Assembly: GCA_034440575.1 (NCBI GenBank)
Contig: JAOTOL010001342.1
Coordinates: 1 to 64,000, forward strand
DNA from: Imbricaverruca yamaguchii
Taxonomy: Eukaryota > Arthropoda > Thecostraca > Neoverrucidae
Reading direction: 5' to 3'
Length of the DNA: 64,000 nt
This document shows positions 1 through 11,184 of this stretch, piece after piece; the stretch's first letter is position 1, and each line of letters starts with the position of its first letter. The translations under genes were made by a program, and so were the position numbers. A model generated the notes under the pieces. That model saw only the letters and a list, made by a program, of their open reading frames with translations, did no database searches and had not been told where the DNA came from.

Positions 1-272
1 GGATGGCCTGTACTTCTCCGAGAAGGGGTGCATGTGTTAGACAAAGTGTATGAGCATGTCCTTCAGGGAAACTAGGACATGGGGTGGGGAGGGATGAAAT
101 TGCATTGCCATCTCAGGGATATTCCAATAGTGTCAGCCAAGGCAATAGAACCTCAAAGTCAGCAAATAGGGGCAGCAGTAGTTCAAGGAGGCAGAGTGGT
201 AGTTCATCCGGTGATTAAAGAACTACTCAGCATGAAAAAGACGAAGGTGGTTATAGAACATTTGTTAAGTGT

Positions 273-1328
273 ATGATGTTTAATGCTCAGAGTATCCGAT
301 CCAAAGTTGATGAATTCAAGTGTTATGTTGCTGAGGAGGAACCAGATTTTGTTTGCATTACGGAGGCATGGGTGAGTGAGGAGTATTTTGTAGATAACTT
401 GGAGGACTATGAGATCCAGGGATGCAATACTTTTTCGTGCAAAAGGGGTCCAGCAGTGAAAGGTGGTGGTGCAATGCTCTATGTGAATAGCTTATTCAGT
501 TCACAAAAAGTAGCAGGTGGGGATTAAAATGTGTCTGTTGAGCCCATTTGGCTTGATGTCGCTGTGGGAAAAGGCAACAGCAATACTCTGAGGATAGGAG
601 CTTTCTACCGATCAGGAACCCTGCCACATTCTCAGCAACTGGAGCTTGATAAGGTGATTTGTGAGGAAATCAGTAGAAACTTTCGGAAGAAGTGCCTTAT
701 TCTTGGTGACTTTAATCTAAAAAGATATGAAAATGTTGATGTTGAGTCCCCATCATGCAAAGTGCTTAGGAAATGCCTTGAAGAGGACCTGTTCTTACAC
801 TAGTTTGGAACGAAACCTACCAGGCATGGCTCATTCTTGGACCTTGTATTCTCGGATTTAGGTGACCTGGTTCAAGACTTCACTGAAGGAGAAACTCTGA
901 AAAGAAGTGACCATAACATTGTTAGATTCAAAGCACATGTAGTGGAAATTATTCAGGATAATTTGGTAAAGGTTCCTAATTTCAACAGAGCAGACTTTGT
1001 CTGTATGAGAGCGGCTTTAAGTGCCATAAGATGGGAAGAAGAATTCTCCAATTTAAATGCCTGTGAAATGTGGGAAAAGTTGAAATCTTACTTGAAGGAA
1101 ATTCAGATTAGACATGTCCCCCAAAAGCAAAGGCGCCAAAGAAGGGTAGGAAAGCCAGCATGGTTTACACCAGACTTGATAAAGGCAATTAAGGCTAAGC
1201 AAGCTGCATTTAGAGTGTTTAAGGAAACTTCAAATATCCTAAATCTAAAGACGTATCGAAAAACTAGAGACACTGTGAAGCAAAAAAACCAGAGCAGCAA
1301 AGCGAGCAAAATAACTGGATTTGGCTAG
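273..1328 (+). pseudogene. LINE endonuclease (APE-type), frame-broken
   Basis: Three adjacent open stretches in different frames (273-527, 531-803, 837-1328) make one apurinic-like endonuclease domain. Visible landmarks are NAQSIRSK near the start, ITEAWV with the acidic catalytic residue, IGAFYRSG, ILGDFNL and the late RSDHNIV motif (SDH catalytic signature). The domain would nick target DNA to prime reverse transcription. A stop near 525 and another near 803 break it, so no active protein is made. The last part is followed by the basic linker that leads to the RT in copy B. Confidence 0.8.
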
Positions 1329-1336
1329 GAACTGTA

Positions 1337-2242
1337 ATGGGGACAGCAAAACGTTATTTAGTTTTTTACAAGCTCAGTGAAGTTTCTAGCACAATTGGCC
1401 CACTGAAAGTAAATGGGACTATATTGGGTGAGGATAGTGAGATGGTTGAGGAGCTGAGCAAGCAGTTTAAATCAGTGTTTACATTGGAAGATATGGCCAA
1501 TCTGCCGACCGTACACCATAGTTCAATGACATGTGATCGGATAAATGATGTTGATTTCATTGATAGTGATGTTGTTTCCAATCATATCAGGAAAATAAAG
1601 CCAAGCAAGACAGCAGGACCTGATGAAATTTATGCTAGGGTGTTGCGGGAAGCTGAAAAGGAACTGGCATTTCCACTTAGTATGATATTTTGTAGATCAG
1701 TTTCACAATATGAAATTCCAACACATTGGAATTGGGCGAATGTAGTTCCTATTTTCAAGAAAGGAGAAAGAGGGAAAGTTGAAAAATATAGGCCAGTGAG
1801 CTTCATATCCCTAGTCTGCAAGTTACTCGAATCAATTATCAAGGATAGAATAGTTGGTTATCTGGAAGGAAACAGATTGATTCAGGATACTCAACATGAG
1901 TTTAGAAAAGTTACTCAACAGGAGAAGGATTTAGGTGTTATTCTAAACACAAAACTGGGGGCATCAGAACAGACCAAGGAAGCCAGGAAGAAGGCACTGA
2001 GAATGTTCGGGGCAATAAATAGGAATGTATCATACAGAAGCGAGGAAGTCATCATGAAGCTTTACTGTGCATATGTCAGGCCACATTTGGAATACTGCAC
2101 CCAAGCTTGGTCTCCTAGTTATGAAGAAGATTGTTGGCTTTTAGAGAGAGTACAAAAGAGGGCTTCAAAAATGGTTAATGGCATAAGCAACCTGACATAT
2201 GAGGAAAGATTGAAGAAATTTAATATGTTTTCACTTAGATAA
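1337..2242 (+). pseudogene. LINE reverse transcriptase with core deleted
   Basis: The N-terminal RT fingers are present (KTAGPDEIYARVL, NVVPIFKKGER, YRPVSFISLVCKLLE, QHEFRK). The frame then jumps at about 1906-1910 straight to VTQQEKDLGVILN, which in copy B lies about 540 bp further on. The lost segment holds the palm motifs (DFSKAFD, GVPQGS, ADD), so catalysis is impossible. The rest (YCAYVRPHLEYC, RVQKRASKMV) matches copy B closely. The remaining C-terminal segment continues in another frame to about 2496. Confidence 0.82.
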
Positions 2243-2496
2243 AGAAGTATAAGAGGAGATCTCATCGAGGTCTTTAAATATGTCCATGGTCTGGAGAGGG
2301 ATATCTTGGGGAAACGTTTGAATTTAACAGAAATGATGCAACTAGACGTCATAAATTCAAAATTAAAATCAACCACAGCAGAACAAGGTTAAGACAGTTT
2401 TTCTTCACCAACATGGTACTAGAACACTGGAACCTGCTGCCAGAAACCATTGTCAGCAGCAGCGCATTGAACATCTTTAAAAATCGCATAGACAAT

Positions 2497-3432
2497 TGTG
2501 TGGGTTGTCATGCTGGACTGCATACTGTAAATCTTCTGGCATATGCTGATGACATTGTTCTGCTGGCCCCCACTAGGGCAGGACTTCAGGTGCTAGTTAG
2601 GATGTGCGAGACCTTTGCACCCTCATTGGATGTGAAATTAAATGCTAAAAAGACTGTCTGTATGATGTTTAGCCTTCAAAGACCATACTCGTCATCACAT
2701 CTGATGTGTAGCCAAGGGCCACAAGTACTCCTCTGTGGAAAACTGCTTACGTGGGTCCAGAAGTTCAGATATCTGTGGCACGAAATTGAGTGCAACATGA
2801 GTGATTGTGCAGATATGCAAAGGACCAGACGTGCACTGTACTACCAGGTAAACATGCTCTGTGCTACATTGGGATATGCAGACAAGCTCATGCTGGTTAG
2901 GCTGTTTAAGATATACTGTCCCCTCTATGGGTGTGAATTGTGGAACACTGTGGGTGTGAAACGAGCTTTCCACGAAGTCTGTATAGCCTATCACTCCTGC
3001 TTGAAAATGCTAGTCGAGGATCCTAGGTTCTCTCGCAATCATGCACTGTGTCAAAAGTTTGGAATGCTGCCGTGCCACATGCTGGTGGCAAGTAGACAGC
3101 TTTTATTTGTGCGTAGCCTCGTGGACAGTAGCAATGCCATTATAAAGGCACTGCGTGGGAGTGATGTAGCTCGGTTGGGTATTATTGCACAAAATCATGC
3201 TCGAATTAGGTATGAATTTGAACTTGTAACTATGGATTTATCGGTGGATAGTAAAGCTGACATCAAACACACATTTAGGTCACGGCTGGAACAAATTGTA
3301 CTGGAAAGAGCTGATCAGGCTGATCAGTGTTGCTGGTCTGTATGCATGAAGGCATTGTGTGTTGTATGGTATCCCAGATATGTACTGAGAGAGGTGCGAA
3401 ATAAAGGGCATTATTATTATTATTATTATTAT
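2497..3432 (+). mobile_element. Second LINE, 3'-end fragment nested in copy A
   Basis: Copy A is interrupted after its IFKNRID motif by unrelated RT sequence: AYADDIVLLAP (palm motif C), KLNAKKTVCMMF, KFRYLW, then the thumb and C-terminal region down to about 3400. The fragment ends in a TTA/ATT microsatellite at 3410-3432, as expected for a LINE 3' tail. Copy A then resumes with KNRWFAFQYY, which is continuous with the interruption point when compared with copy B. It is a 5'-truncated insertion. The reading frame is open and fused to the copy A frame by chance. The clade is not determined. Confidence 0.8.
3410..3432 (+). repeat. (TTA)n tail microsatellite of nested LINE
   Basis: About seven and a half TTA/ATT units directly at the 3' boundary of the nested LINE fragment. 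The target next to it begins ATTATAAG in copy B, so a little microhomology blurs the exact boundary. Confidence 0.8.
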
Positions 3433-3692
3433 AAGAATAGATGGTTTGCTTTTCAATATTACAGCGGGGCTGATCGACGGATTCGGTGGGCAACTTGTTG
3501 AGTAGACTGAGTGCATCCAAGAAGGGCCCTTGTGGCTCATAGATGCACTAATCTTTTATGTCTTTAAAATGTCACTGTTCTGAGCAACTGCAAACTCGGA
3601 ATAGCGCGCTTCGGAGACACCGGCTCAACAGCTTGAATCGGGTGGCATCACTTATTGGCAGCTCCGGTCCTGTCTCGACCCAGCTGCCGGTG

Positions 3693-5484
3693 AATAACGG
3701 TGCTAGTGGCGCCCATCACCCGGCACCTGACTCCGCCCGTGTGCCGGCAGGGGTGAGGGGGCGGTGGAGGGGCGGCCGGTGGAGAGAGGAGCTAGTGGCA
3801 TCCATCACACGGCACCTGACTCCGCCCGTGTGCCGGCAGGGGTGAGGGGGGCGGCCGGTGGAGAGAGGAGCTAGTGGCGCCCATCACCCGGCACCTGACT
3901 CCGCCCGTGTGCCGGCAGGGGTGAGGGGGGGGGGGGCCGGTGGAGAGAGGAGCTAGTGGCGCCCATCACCCGGCACCTGACTCCGCCCGTGCGCCGGCAG
4001 GGGTGAGGGGGGGGGGGGGGCGGCCGGTGGAGAGAGGAGCTAGTGGCGTCCATCACCACGGCACCTGACTCCGCCCGTGTGCCGGCGGGGGGTGAGGGGG
4101 GGGGAGGCGGCCGGTGGAGAGAGGAGCTAGTGGCGCCCATCACACGGCACCTGACTCCGCCCGTGCGCCGGCAGGGGTGAGGGGGCGGCCGGTGGAGAGG
4201 GAGCTAGTGGCGCCATCACACGGCACCTGACTCCCCCCGTGGGCAGGGGTGAGGGGGGCGGCCGGTGGAGAGAGGAGCTAGTGGCGCCCATCACCCGGCA
4301 CCTGACTCCGCCCGTGCACCGACCGGGGTGGGTGAGGGGGCGGGGAGGCGGCCGGTGGAAAGGAGCTAGTGGCGTCCATCACCCGGCACCTGACTCCGCC
4401 CGTGTGCCGGCAGGGGTGAGGGGGCGGGGGGCGGCCGGTGGAGAGAGGAGCTAGTGGCGTCCATCACACGGCACCTGACTCCGCCCGTGTGCCGGCAGGG
4501 GTGAGGGGGCGGGGGGGGGCCGGTGGAGAGAGGAGCTAGTGGCGTCCATCACCCGGCACCTGACTCCGCCCGTGTGCCGGCCGGGGGGGGGGGGGGGGCG
4601 GGGGGGCGGCCGGTGGAGAGGGGAGCTAGTGGCGTCCATCACACGGCACCTGACTCCGCCCGTGTGCCGGCAGGGGTGAGGGGGCGGGGGGGGGGGGGGG
4701 CGGCCGGTGGAGAGGGAGCTAGTGGCGCCCATCACCCGGCACCTGACTCCGCCCGTGTGCCGGCAGGGGTGAGGGGGCGGGGGGGGCGGCCGGTGGAGAG
4801 GGGAGCTAGTGGCGCCCATCACACGGCACCTGACTCCGCCCGTGTGCCGGCAGGGGTGAGGGGGGGGGGGGAGGCGGCCGGTGGAGAGAGGAGCTAGTGG
4901 CGCCCATCACCCGGCACCTGACTCCGCCCGTGCGCCGGCAGGGGTGAGGGGGGGGGGGGGGGGGCGGCCGGTGGAGAGGGGAGCTAGTGGCGTCCATCAC
5001 ACGGCACCTGACTCCGCCCGTGTGCCGGCAGGGGTGAGGGGGCGGGGAGGCGGGGGGTGGAGAGAGGGAGCTAGTGGCGCCCATCACCCGGCACCTTACT
5101 CCGCCCGTGCACCGGCAGGGGTGATGGGGCGGGGGGAGGGGGGCGGCCGGTGGAGAGGGGAGCTAGTGGCATCCATCACACGGCACCTGACTCCGCCCGT
5201 GTGCCGGCAGGGGTGAGGGGGCGGGGAGGCGGCCGGTGGAGAGGGGAGCTAGTGGCGTCCATCACACGGCACCTGACTCCGCCCGTGTGCCGGCAGGGGT
5301 GAGGGGGCGGGGGGGGCGGCCGGTGGAGAGGGGAGCTAGTGGCGTCCATCACACGGCACCTGACTCCGCCCGTGTGCCGGCAGGGGTGAGGGGGGCGGGG
5401 AGGCGGCCGGTGGAGAGAGGAGCTAGTGGCGTCCATCACCCGGCACCTGACTCCGCCCGTGCGCCGACCGGGGAGGCAGGCTTT
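3693..5484. repeat. GC-rich minisatellite, about 75-90 bp unit, about 21 copies
   Basis: Tandem units made of a conserved core (GCTAGTGGCGCCCATCAC, then a CACCTGACTCCGCCCGTG stretch, then GCCGGCAGGGGTGAG), a variable run of G and a GGCCGGTGGAGAG end. Copies differ mainly in the length of the G run, so the unit length varies. All six frames stay open over parts of it, which yields meaningless Pro/Arg/Gly-rich open stretches. No gene is supported here. The last units end at the CGACCGGGGAGG sequence near 5470. Confidence 0.93.
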
Positions 5485-5942
5485 GATCTTCCGTGATGCA
5501 TCGGAAAAGGCTTAAATTGTTGCCGTAAAATATGTTGCTGTATACAAACTGCTGTATGCAACTGTGTGCTCGCACACACCTGGGACTGTGGCGGGTTCGG
5601 TACGGTGCGACAGGCAGCGACGGCTTAGGCTGTTCGTTTGTTGGCTCTGTGGCCAATGCAGCCTGTGCTCCCTGCGTTTTGTTCCCGGATTGTACGGTAC
5701 AGGATGCTTTGTACATTTGTACAGTATCCTGAGCTGTTGTCGTCTGAGTGTATGGGTGTGTTGACGGTGCTCCACGTCAGGTCGAGACTGGAGTGTCTGG
5801 CTGCGCTGTCGCTCGGGGCGACTTCCTCTGGCGGTCCGTCAAGCTGTTTACCGCGATAATGGCAAAACGACGTTCGGACTTGCAAGGCAGGACCAAATCC
5901 ATTGTTATTATGCTGCCGCACGCTGTTGTGTACTCAAACGGG
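5485..5942. other. Unassigned sequence
   Basis: No convincing coding exon, RNA or repeat seen. Open stretches are short and lack recognisable motifs. Confidence 0.5.
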
Positions 5943-6172
5943 AAGAGAATTTGCATCAGCCATCATCTTCAATGAGCAAGAATATTCATTACAAATTTGC
6001 GTAAGTGACAGTGAAGTTAATCTGATTCATGTATTTTTGGATGTTATTTTTGTGAAGCGAATTTGCCTAAGCCATGGTCTTCAATGAGCAAAAGAAAACT
6101 TCAGGAAAAAAACTCGCGTAAGTGAGAGCGAAGTTAATCGGAAGCGTGTATTTTTCGAGATTGGTATTTTTT
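5943..6172 (+). repeat. Tandem duplication, 2 x about 115 bp, each with a GTAAGT motif
   Basis: Two adjacent diverged copies. Each has AATTTGC, a TCTTCAATGAGCAA block, then GCGTAAGTGA, GAAGTTAATC and a GTATTTTT block. The consensus splice donor GTAAGT occurs at the same place in both (6001 and 6118). Whether these donors are used is unknown. Confidence 0.7.
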
Positions 6173-7535
6173 GTTTTGATATTATTACATTCCACTCGTC
6201 AGCGTATCATCATTGAATGCGACTGACGTCACAATTGTCACGCATTCACAATTTCCGGAAATGGAGGCTCGCAGCGTGCATCCACTTCCGACCAATAGTC
6301 GCGGGGCTCTTCTCCTCGTGACGCTAGCGTAGATCCCGTGGTTTGGGCTCGTCGGTCTGCACTGGACGGCCCTGGCGGCTCGGCTGCTGCAGGCGGTGCC
6401 GCAGGCGGTGCCGGCGGCACCGCCTCCTGCACAAAGCGGACGAGAGGAGGAGGACTGACTCCGTTAAGAATTAATTTTTTTCCCTTACATTAATAGCTGA
6501 TGCACCTATACCCGTGCTAGGTTGCGTCATCTAAAGAAAAGACCGAATTCAGTCGTACCAATATTCCTACTCCTCTACTATTTGCTTCTCGGTGGGCCTC
6601 TTGCGTACGTCTCGGACCGTGGGTGAGCTACGTACCTCCCCACCGTGGGAATCAGTCTGATGTATTTAGCTCTACTTAATGCGCTTCTTGAATAATAATT
6701 ATGTTCGCTTTCTTACTTTTCAAGAAGGTAAAAATATTCAACACTTTTGGATGCCCTGGACAGTACGCCTGTGGACGCCGTTGGGGTCCACAGGCCACTA
6801 TTTAAAATATCGAGTCCATATCGATACTTTGCTTTTATAAGGTTTCAGTACATTACCAATTCATGAATGATGAATAATCGCAGCAGAGCTCCGCGAATAA
6901 TCCTGGGGACTCTCCGACCGCATGGATGTTCATCGTGTATCGCCGTGTGAATCCGTGAGTCAGTAATTTTCCTGGTGCCGGAGGCGTGTCAAAGCGCGGC
7001 GCGGCGGTCGTGGTGGAAAGGAGGGAGTTGAGGAAAACTGATAAATAGCGTCGTGATAAGTGTTATACCGGTTGATAAGTAACGTCGTGCGCATATGCCC
7101 TTGAGTATGAGTGGGCTTCTGGAAAACGTTTAGCTGGAAGCGAGTGCATAAGTTGTAATTTCCCGCCTTGGTCGGAATTGATTTGAATGCATTTTGCTTG
7201 CCTGTCTGGACGATGCATTTATTACTCTTAGCGAATCCGATGACTGTCCGTATATGACGATTGAAACTCAATTCCATGCGTATTAATTTAGCTGCAAACG
7301 TCGAATCTATTAGTTCCGAGAACTGGGAGCGGATCCTGTCTGGATGATCCTTGTTTGCATCCGGGGAAAATTGGAATTAGCGGATGGCGCAGGACGCGTT
7401 TATATGTGCATCTGAATCCGATCATAATCCGCGGGCGGTGATTCCAAATAGTGCTGTCCATTTGCACGGGGTAATTAATGTGCGGGTCGTAACCGTGGCG
7501 GCCGAAACGTTGCGCCCGTGGCGCCGCCGGCGGTG
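6173..7535. other. Unassigned, partly CpG-rich sequence
   Basis: CpG-dense around 6250-6450, with a short GC palindrome near 6403-6425, then AT-richer sequence. No exon with recognisable protein homology was found. A promoter role is possible but not supported by anything specific. Confidence 0.4.
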
Positions 7536-7640
7536 AGACCGTGAGGTTGCCGTGAGGCTGAGACCGAGACCGTGAGGTTGCCGTGAGGCTGAGACCGAGA
7601 CCGTGAGGTTGCCGTGAGGCTGAGACCGAGACCGTGAGGT
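7536..7640. repeat. 31 bp tandem repeat, about 3.3 copies
   Basis: The unit ACCGTGAGGTTGCCG plus TGAGGCTGAGACCGAG recurs with an exact 31 bp step at 7538, 7569, 7600 and (partial) 7631. Because 31 is not a multiple of three, the repeat cycles through frames and inflates open stretches on the minus strand. Confidence 0.9.
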
Positions 7641-8999
7641 CTGCAGGTTCGCGGCGCGCCGCTTCCATTCGCTCTGCGCCGCTTCCATTCGCTCTGCGCC
7701 GTGTGCCCCGCTTCCGGCTGCGGGCGCGCGTCGAAACGCGCGCAATCTGTCGCCACAGCCGCGGCGCGGCGCTGTCCGCTTCACTGCTGCCGCGTGCCGC
7801 GGCCGGGCGCGCGCCGTCCAGACGATGCGTCTGCCATCTAGCGGAGCGCACGAGAACTGAGCCGGCTGCTGTCGGTCTGACGTTCGTCTATTTGTGTCAG
7901 GACGTTGCGGGCCGACCAATCTGGTCGTGCAAGGAATGACGTACGCATTGAGCGCCGGTGACACGACCGGCTCCCGCCGAAAATTTGCCACTTGTCAGCT
8001 TGGATGTACAAGCAGTGCATTGATTGAAAGTACAGGAAGTGCATTGAGAAAAAACACGTGTTGGCGCTGCGCTTTCAGTTCCCCGTAGAAGAGTGCATAG
8101 AAGACCAGGATACAATTATATCGTATAAATGCCACTGGGCGCCACGGCTAACTGGTATTGTATTCAAGACGCAGGGTTAATATTATCTTTGGAATCTCGG
8201 AATAGCACTGCGCAGATACGGACCAGAATAATACATTTGTGAATGCATCGTATCTGAAAAGATCGGAGTCCATAAAAACCTCCCCTCACCCTTCCTTTTC
8301 GTTATGAATGCGTTGATTGCAGCAGTGCGTTTCGTTATGGATGCGTTCATATGTGACATGTCTCGTAATTGCCGCCTACATGCCTCGTTTCAGGCTTTTT
8401 ATCTCTATCTTTATTTTTATTCTTTAGCAGAGGCAGGGTGCCATCCGCTATAGTTTGTTTCGCTAAGGGAGAAATGGCGTCAATTCGGCTTATGTGGGAT
8501 CCAGTTATATCAATCAAGCAGGAGAGGAAAGGTAAGACGCCGTCAAGCAAAGAACGTGGCGTAAATGGCCGATGCATACATGGCATACAGGTTCATGAAC
8601 AGACATATACGCATACATACATACATGCATAGAAATCAGGACATTCGGATGGTGGGCAGCTTCGTAGCCTACGAACAGGCTCCATTGCCCACCTGCGAGC
8701 TGAAACGAAGTGGAAGCCAGGCGCCTAGAGCGAGTCGTGGGTGTCAGGTCCGACCTTGTATATGTAGATGTATGTTTAAGTTAAATTTTGGAAAGCCCTG
8801 AGAATGGAGAAAACCAAGCTGCTTGGCAAACCCGTGCCAAGCACAATCTATAAGGAAAACCGTCCGTTTGGCCAAATTGGATAGGTCCCTGCCTACCTAG
8901 TGTGAAATACCCTATATTTACGTGTTTTACGAGGATGATAGCATTTGGCTTCAAATTACTCGCTCTAGTTTGACGCTGTGCAGAAAGGAAAATAGTATC
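7641..8999. other. Unassigned sequence
   Basis: GC-rich to about 7850, then mixed. No supported exon. A short CATA-type simple repeat lies near 8600-8630. Confidence 0.45.
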
Positions 9000-9790
9000 T
9001 CAAGGAGCTCCTTGTCACCGAGAAGGCTTTGCAACAAAAGTGGAAGTCGATGTTGGGCAATGTGAGAAAGAAGGTGGCGACGTTGCAGTTGACGTGCAGG
9101 GCAGACAAGCAAAAAAAAAGTTCAACACAGTTATGAATTCCACACATTTTGCAAGGCGGAGCAGGCGGAGATGGCGTCGGAGGAAATCGCGTACGAGTGC
9201 TGTGTGTCCGAGTCGGGGTCGGGTGAGGAGGATCTCGTGTACGCGTGTGTGTTGTCGGGAAGAGGGCCATTCGGCGAGAAGGGGCTTAATGTAATGTAAG
9301 TGTGTGGTGTTGTGGTTCCAGCATGCCTGGATATATTTAGTAAATGACTGGTTTATGAGGGACAAAAGGTCACCGGGGGGCACCGGGGGTTGGGGCCGGT
9401 GAGAGGTGGATGAATTCGCTCGCCGAGCGAATTCATCCACCCGCTCGTTGCCCGGTATCCCTTTGTGACCAGGGACCCAGAGAAGTGTGAGTTGGAGGTG
9501 ACCATTATGGGTGTTGTAGGGATGACGGATAACGTGGAGTTTGGGGTGAATTGTTGTGTATGGCTGCGAGAGCGTCAATGGATGACCGTGAGTCAGTGCA
9601 GATGATGGTGGGCGTGGTGATGTTGTGTTTAATAATGTGTTTAATGGACAGATTAGGAGTGCTACTAACTCTGCCGTGAAGACCGAGTGGTGTGGTGTTA
9701 ATTTTGTTTGGCCAAAGTTGGGTCCACCGAACCAGGAGCCCCCGCACCGTCTATGGAGCGGGAGCTGTCGGTGTAAAAGTATATGCACTG
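9000..9790 (-). pseudogene. LINE RNase H domain remnant
   Basis: Minus strand. An RNase H domain of a non-LTR element is visible in order: FTAELVALL (catalytic Glu region), CTDSRSSIDAL (catalytic Asp region, in a shifted frame), LTLLWVPGHKGIPGNERVDEFA (conserved H and the last catalytic Asp), then a C-terminal tail with RPRLGHTAL. RNase H would degrade RNA in the RNA-DNA hybrid during retrotransposition. Two compensating frame breaks between 9500 and 9750 show it is dead. No RT part was found upstream, so it is a fragment of an I/R1/Jockey-type element; the clade is uncertain. Confidence 0.72.
9405..9441. repeat. Perfect 18 bp palindrome with 1 nt centre
   Basis: The left arm GGTGGATGAATTCGCTCG (9405-9422) and right arm CGAGCGAATTCATCCACC (9424-9441) are exact reverse complements around a single C. 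It lies inside the RNase H remnant, over the codons of the RVDEFARRANSS segment. Confidence 0.95.
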
Positions 9791-10640
9791 AGGATGGACT
9801 GCTTCATGTTCGAAAAAGGTTAGTTGAGTTTCGATGGGAAAGTTTTTTTTGCCGGAAGGAATGCTCAAGCTTGGGTTGTTTCATGTGCCAACTCTGGAGT
9901 AGGGGAGTCAATTTGACGGGAATACCTCGGGGTGTTTGAATGCGAAGGTAATGACGGTTAAAATGTATGGCAATATTGTGTTTGTTTCTGTTATAGGTAC
10001 GTCGAACGGGATGTTTAGAGAGTGCGAAACTGGCGGGGTGGTTGTGCTGTGTTGTGGTACGGAAGTGTGGTATCTAACCAGTTGGAGTGTTCTGCGGTGT
10101 CGTAAGCTAGGGGGTGGGCATCAGCTTGGAGACTAGTGTGGAGTAACCTATATGAATGTGCTTTGTGACGTCGGAGAGCAGGACGTGTGTGAACGATGTC
10201 ACATAACTAACGAGGAGTGTAACGCGTGTCATGTAGCTTTTAACTTCACATCATATCAGCTTGAACCATGCAGCGTGTGACAGAGAAATCATATCAGTTC
10301 GGAAAGTTTGGTGTCATGTCAAAAGCGGAAAAGTAGCTCGAGAAGTGCCGGGTGCTCATTTCCGAGGCGAGCCCGAAGTGAAATTTGTGTATGGATGTTG
10401 GTGAAATGATGAAGAATAGCGCGACGAAGGCATGGGGATGACAACGGCCTGAAGGCGGTACAGTTTTGCACGTTGTATGATTTGTTTCTGGACAAAACAG
10501 AGAACTATCCCGTATTTGTATTCTGCATGCCGGCGCAGCTAGGCACAGCACGAGAATACTTTCGTTGACGCGTTTGAGTGAGGCAGACGCTATCACCCAG
10601 CAACGACCGGTAATTAGCAGCAATATGGTAATTACGTGTT
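9791..10640. other. Unassigned sequence
   Basis: Possible further decayed LINE sequence next to the RNase H remnant, but no motif is clear enough to name. No gene supported. Confidence 0.4.
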
Positions 10641-10689
10641 CTAAGTTGCCAATTTGCTTCTCGTACGACAATCCCACCGATGCGCCCCT

Positions 10690-11150
10690 CTGCTCCCGAG
10701 TCTGCCACGTCTGGTCCTGCGTGGGCGCACGCCCGGATCAGCTGGGTGGACGCCCCGGACGGGCACGCCCGAGGCCATCACTTGGCCAGCTGGTGACCGG
10801 CCACGGCCGACCTCAAGGTCATCCGGACCGCCACAGCTCCTGCGCTGACGGCCGGCCGACCGCAGCGCACGACTCACGGGCATAACAATGCCCACCAGGG
10901 CATGCAGAACAGCGAGGAGGAGTGTGCGTGGCAGGTCGCGATGAATGATGACAGCACGGTGATGACGCAGACGTGGGCAGTAGCCACACGAGGATGTTGT
11001 GGCGGCAGACTCGCTGCCTCGCCAGATCAGGGCCGTCGTCGCCGAGGCCGACGAGGCGTTCGAATATGAGCGATCAATCGCGATGGTCGCAGATAGGTTC
11101 CAAGCCGCTCCATACTCACTCGCAGACACATACGGAATCAAACACTCAGT
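10690..11150 (+). other. GC-rich coding-like segments of an unrecognised gene
   Basis: Two stretches have protein-like composition on the + strand. One, about 10700-10798, reads ARISWVDAPDGHARGHHLAS and ends near a GTGACC donor-like site. The other, about 10990-11150, reads ADSLPRQIRAVVAEADEAFE followed by RFQAAPYSLADTYGIK and runs into the 27 bp minisatellite. They are in different frames and their exon limits are not clear. I recognise no family. They may belong with the exons at 14811-15164, which are on the same strand, but that link is a guess. Confidence 0.25.
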
Positions 11151-11184
11151 CCGGCGCGATCGGTGGGAGCAGGCGGGGGGAAGC

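Larger units (their letters stand above)
1..3570 (+). mobile_element. CR1/L2-type LINE, copy A (5' end outside window)
   Basis: A non-LTR retrotransposon on the + strand: endonuclease domain, reverse transcriptase, a conserved C-terminal segment and a 3' tail around 3530-3570 with the TATGTCTTT motif. A second copy (copy B, 30.5-32.9 kb) gives a direct comparison and is very similar over shared parts. Copy A is dead: the endonuclease is split by frame breaks, the core of the RT is deleted at about 1906, and another LINE is inserted at about 2497-3432. The element continues after the insertion at 3433. The clade call rests on the EN-RT organisation and C-terminal motifs and is an inference. 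Confidence 0.85.

Noticed and set aside
3693..5484. CRISPR-like array
   Set aside because: Direct repeats without unique spacers; eukaryotic context. It is a minisatellite.
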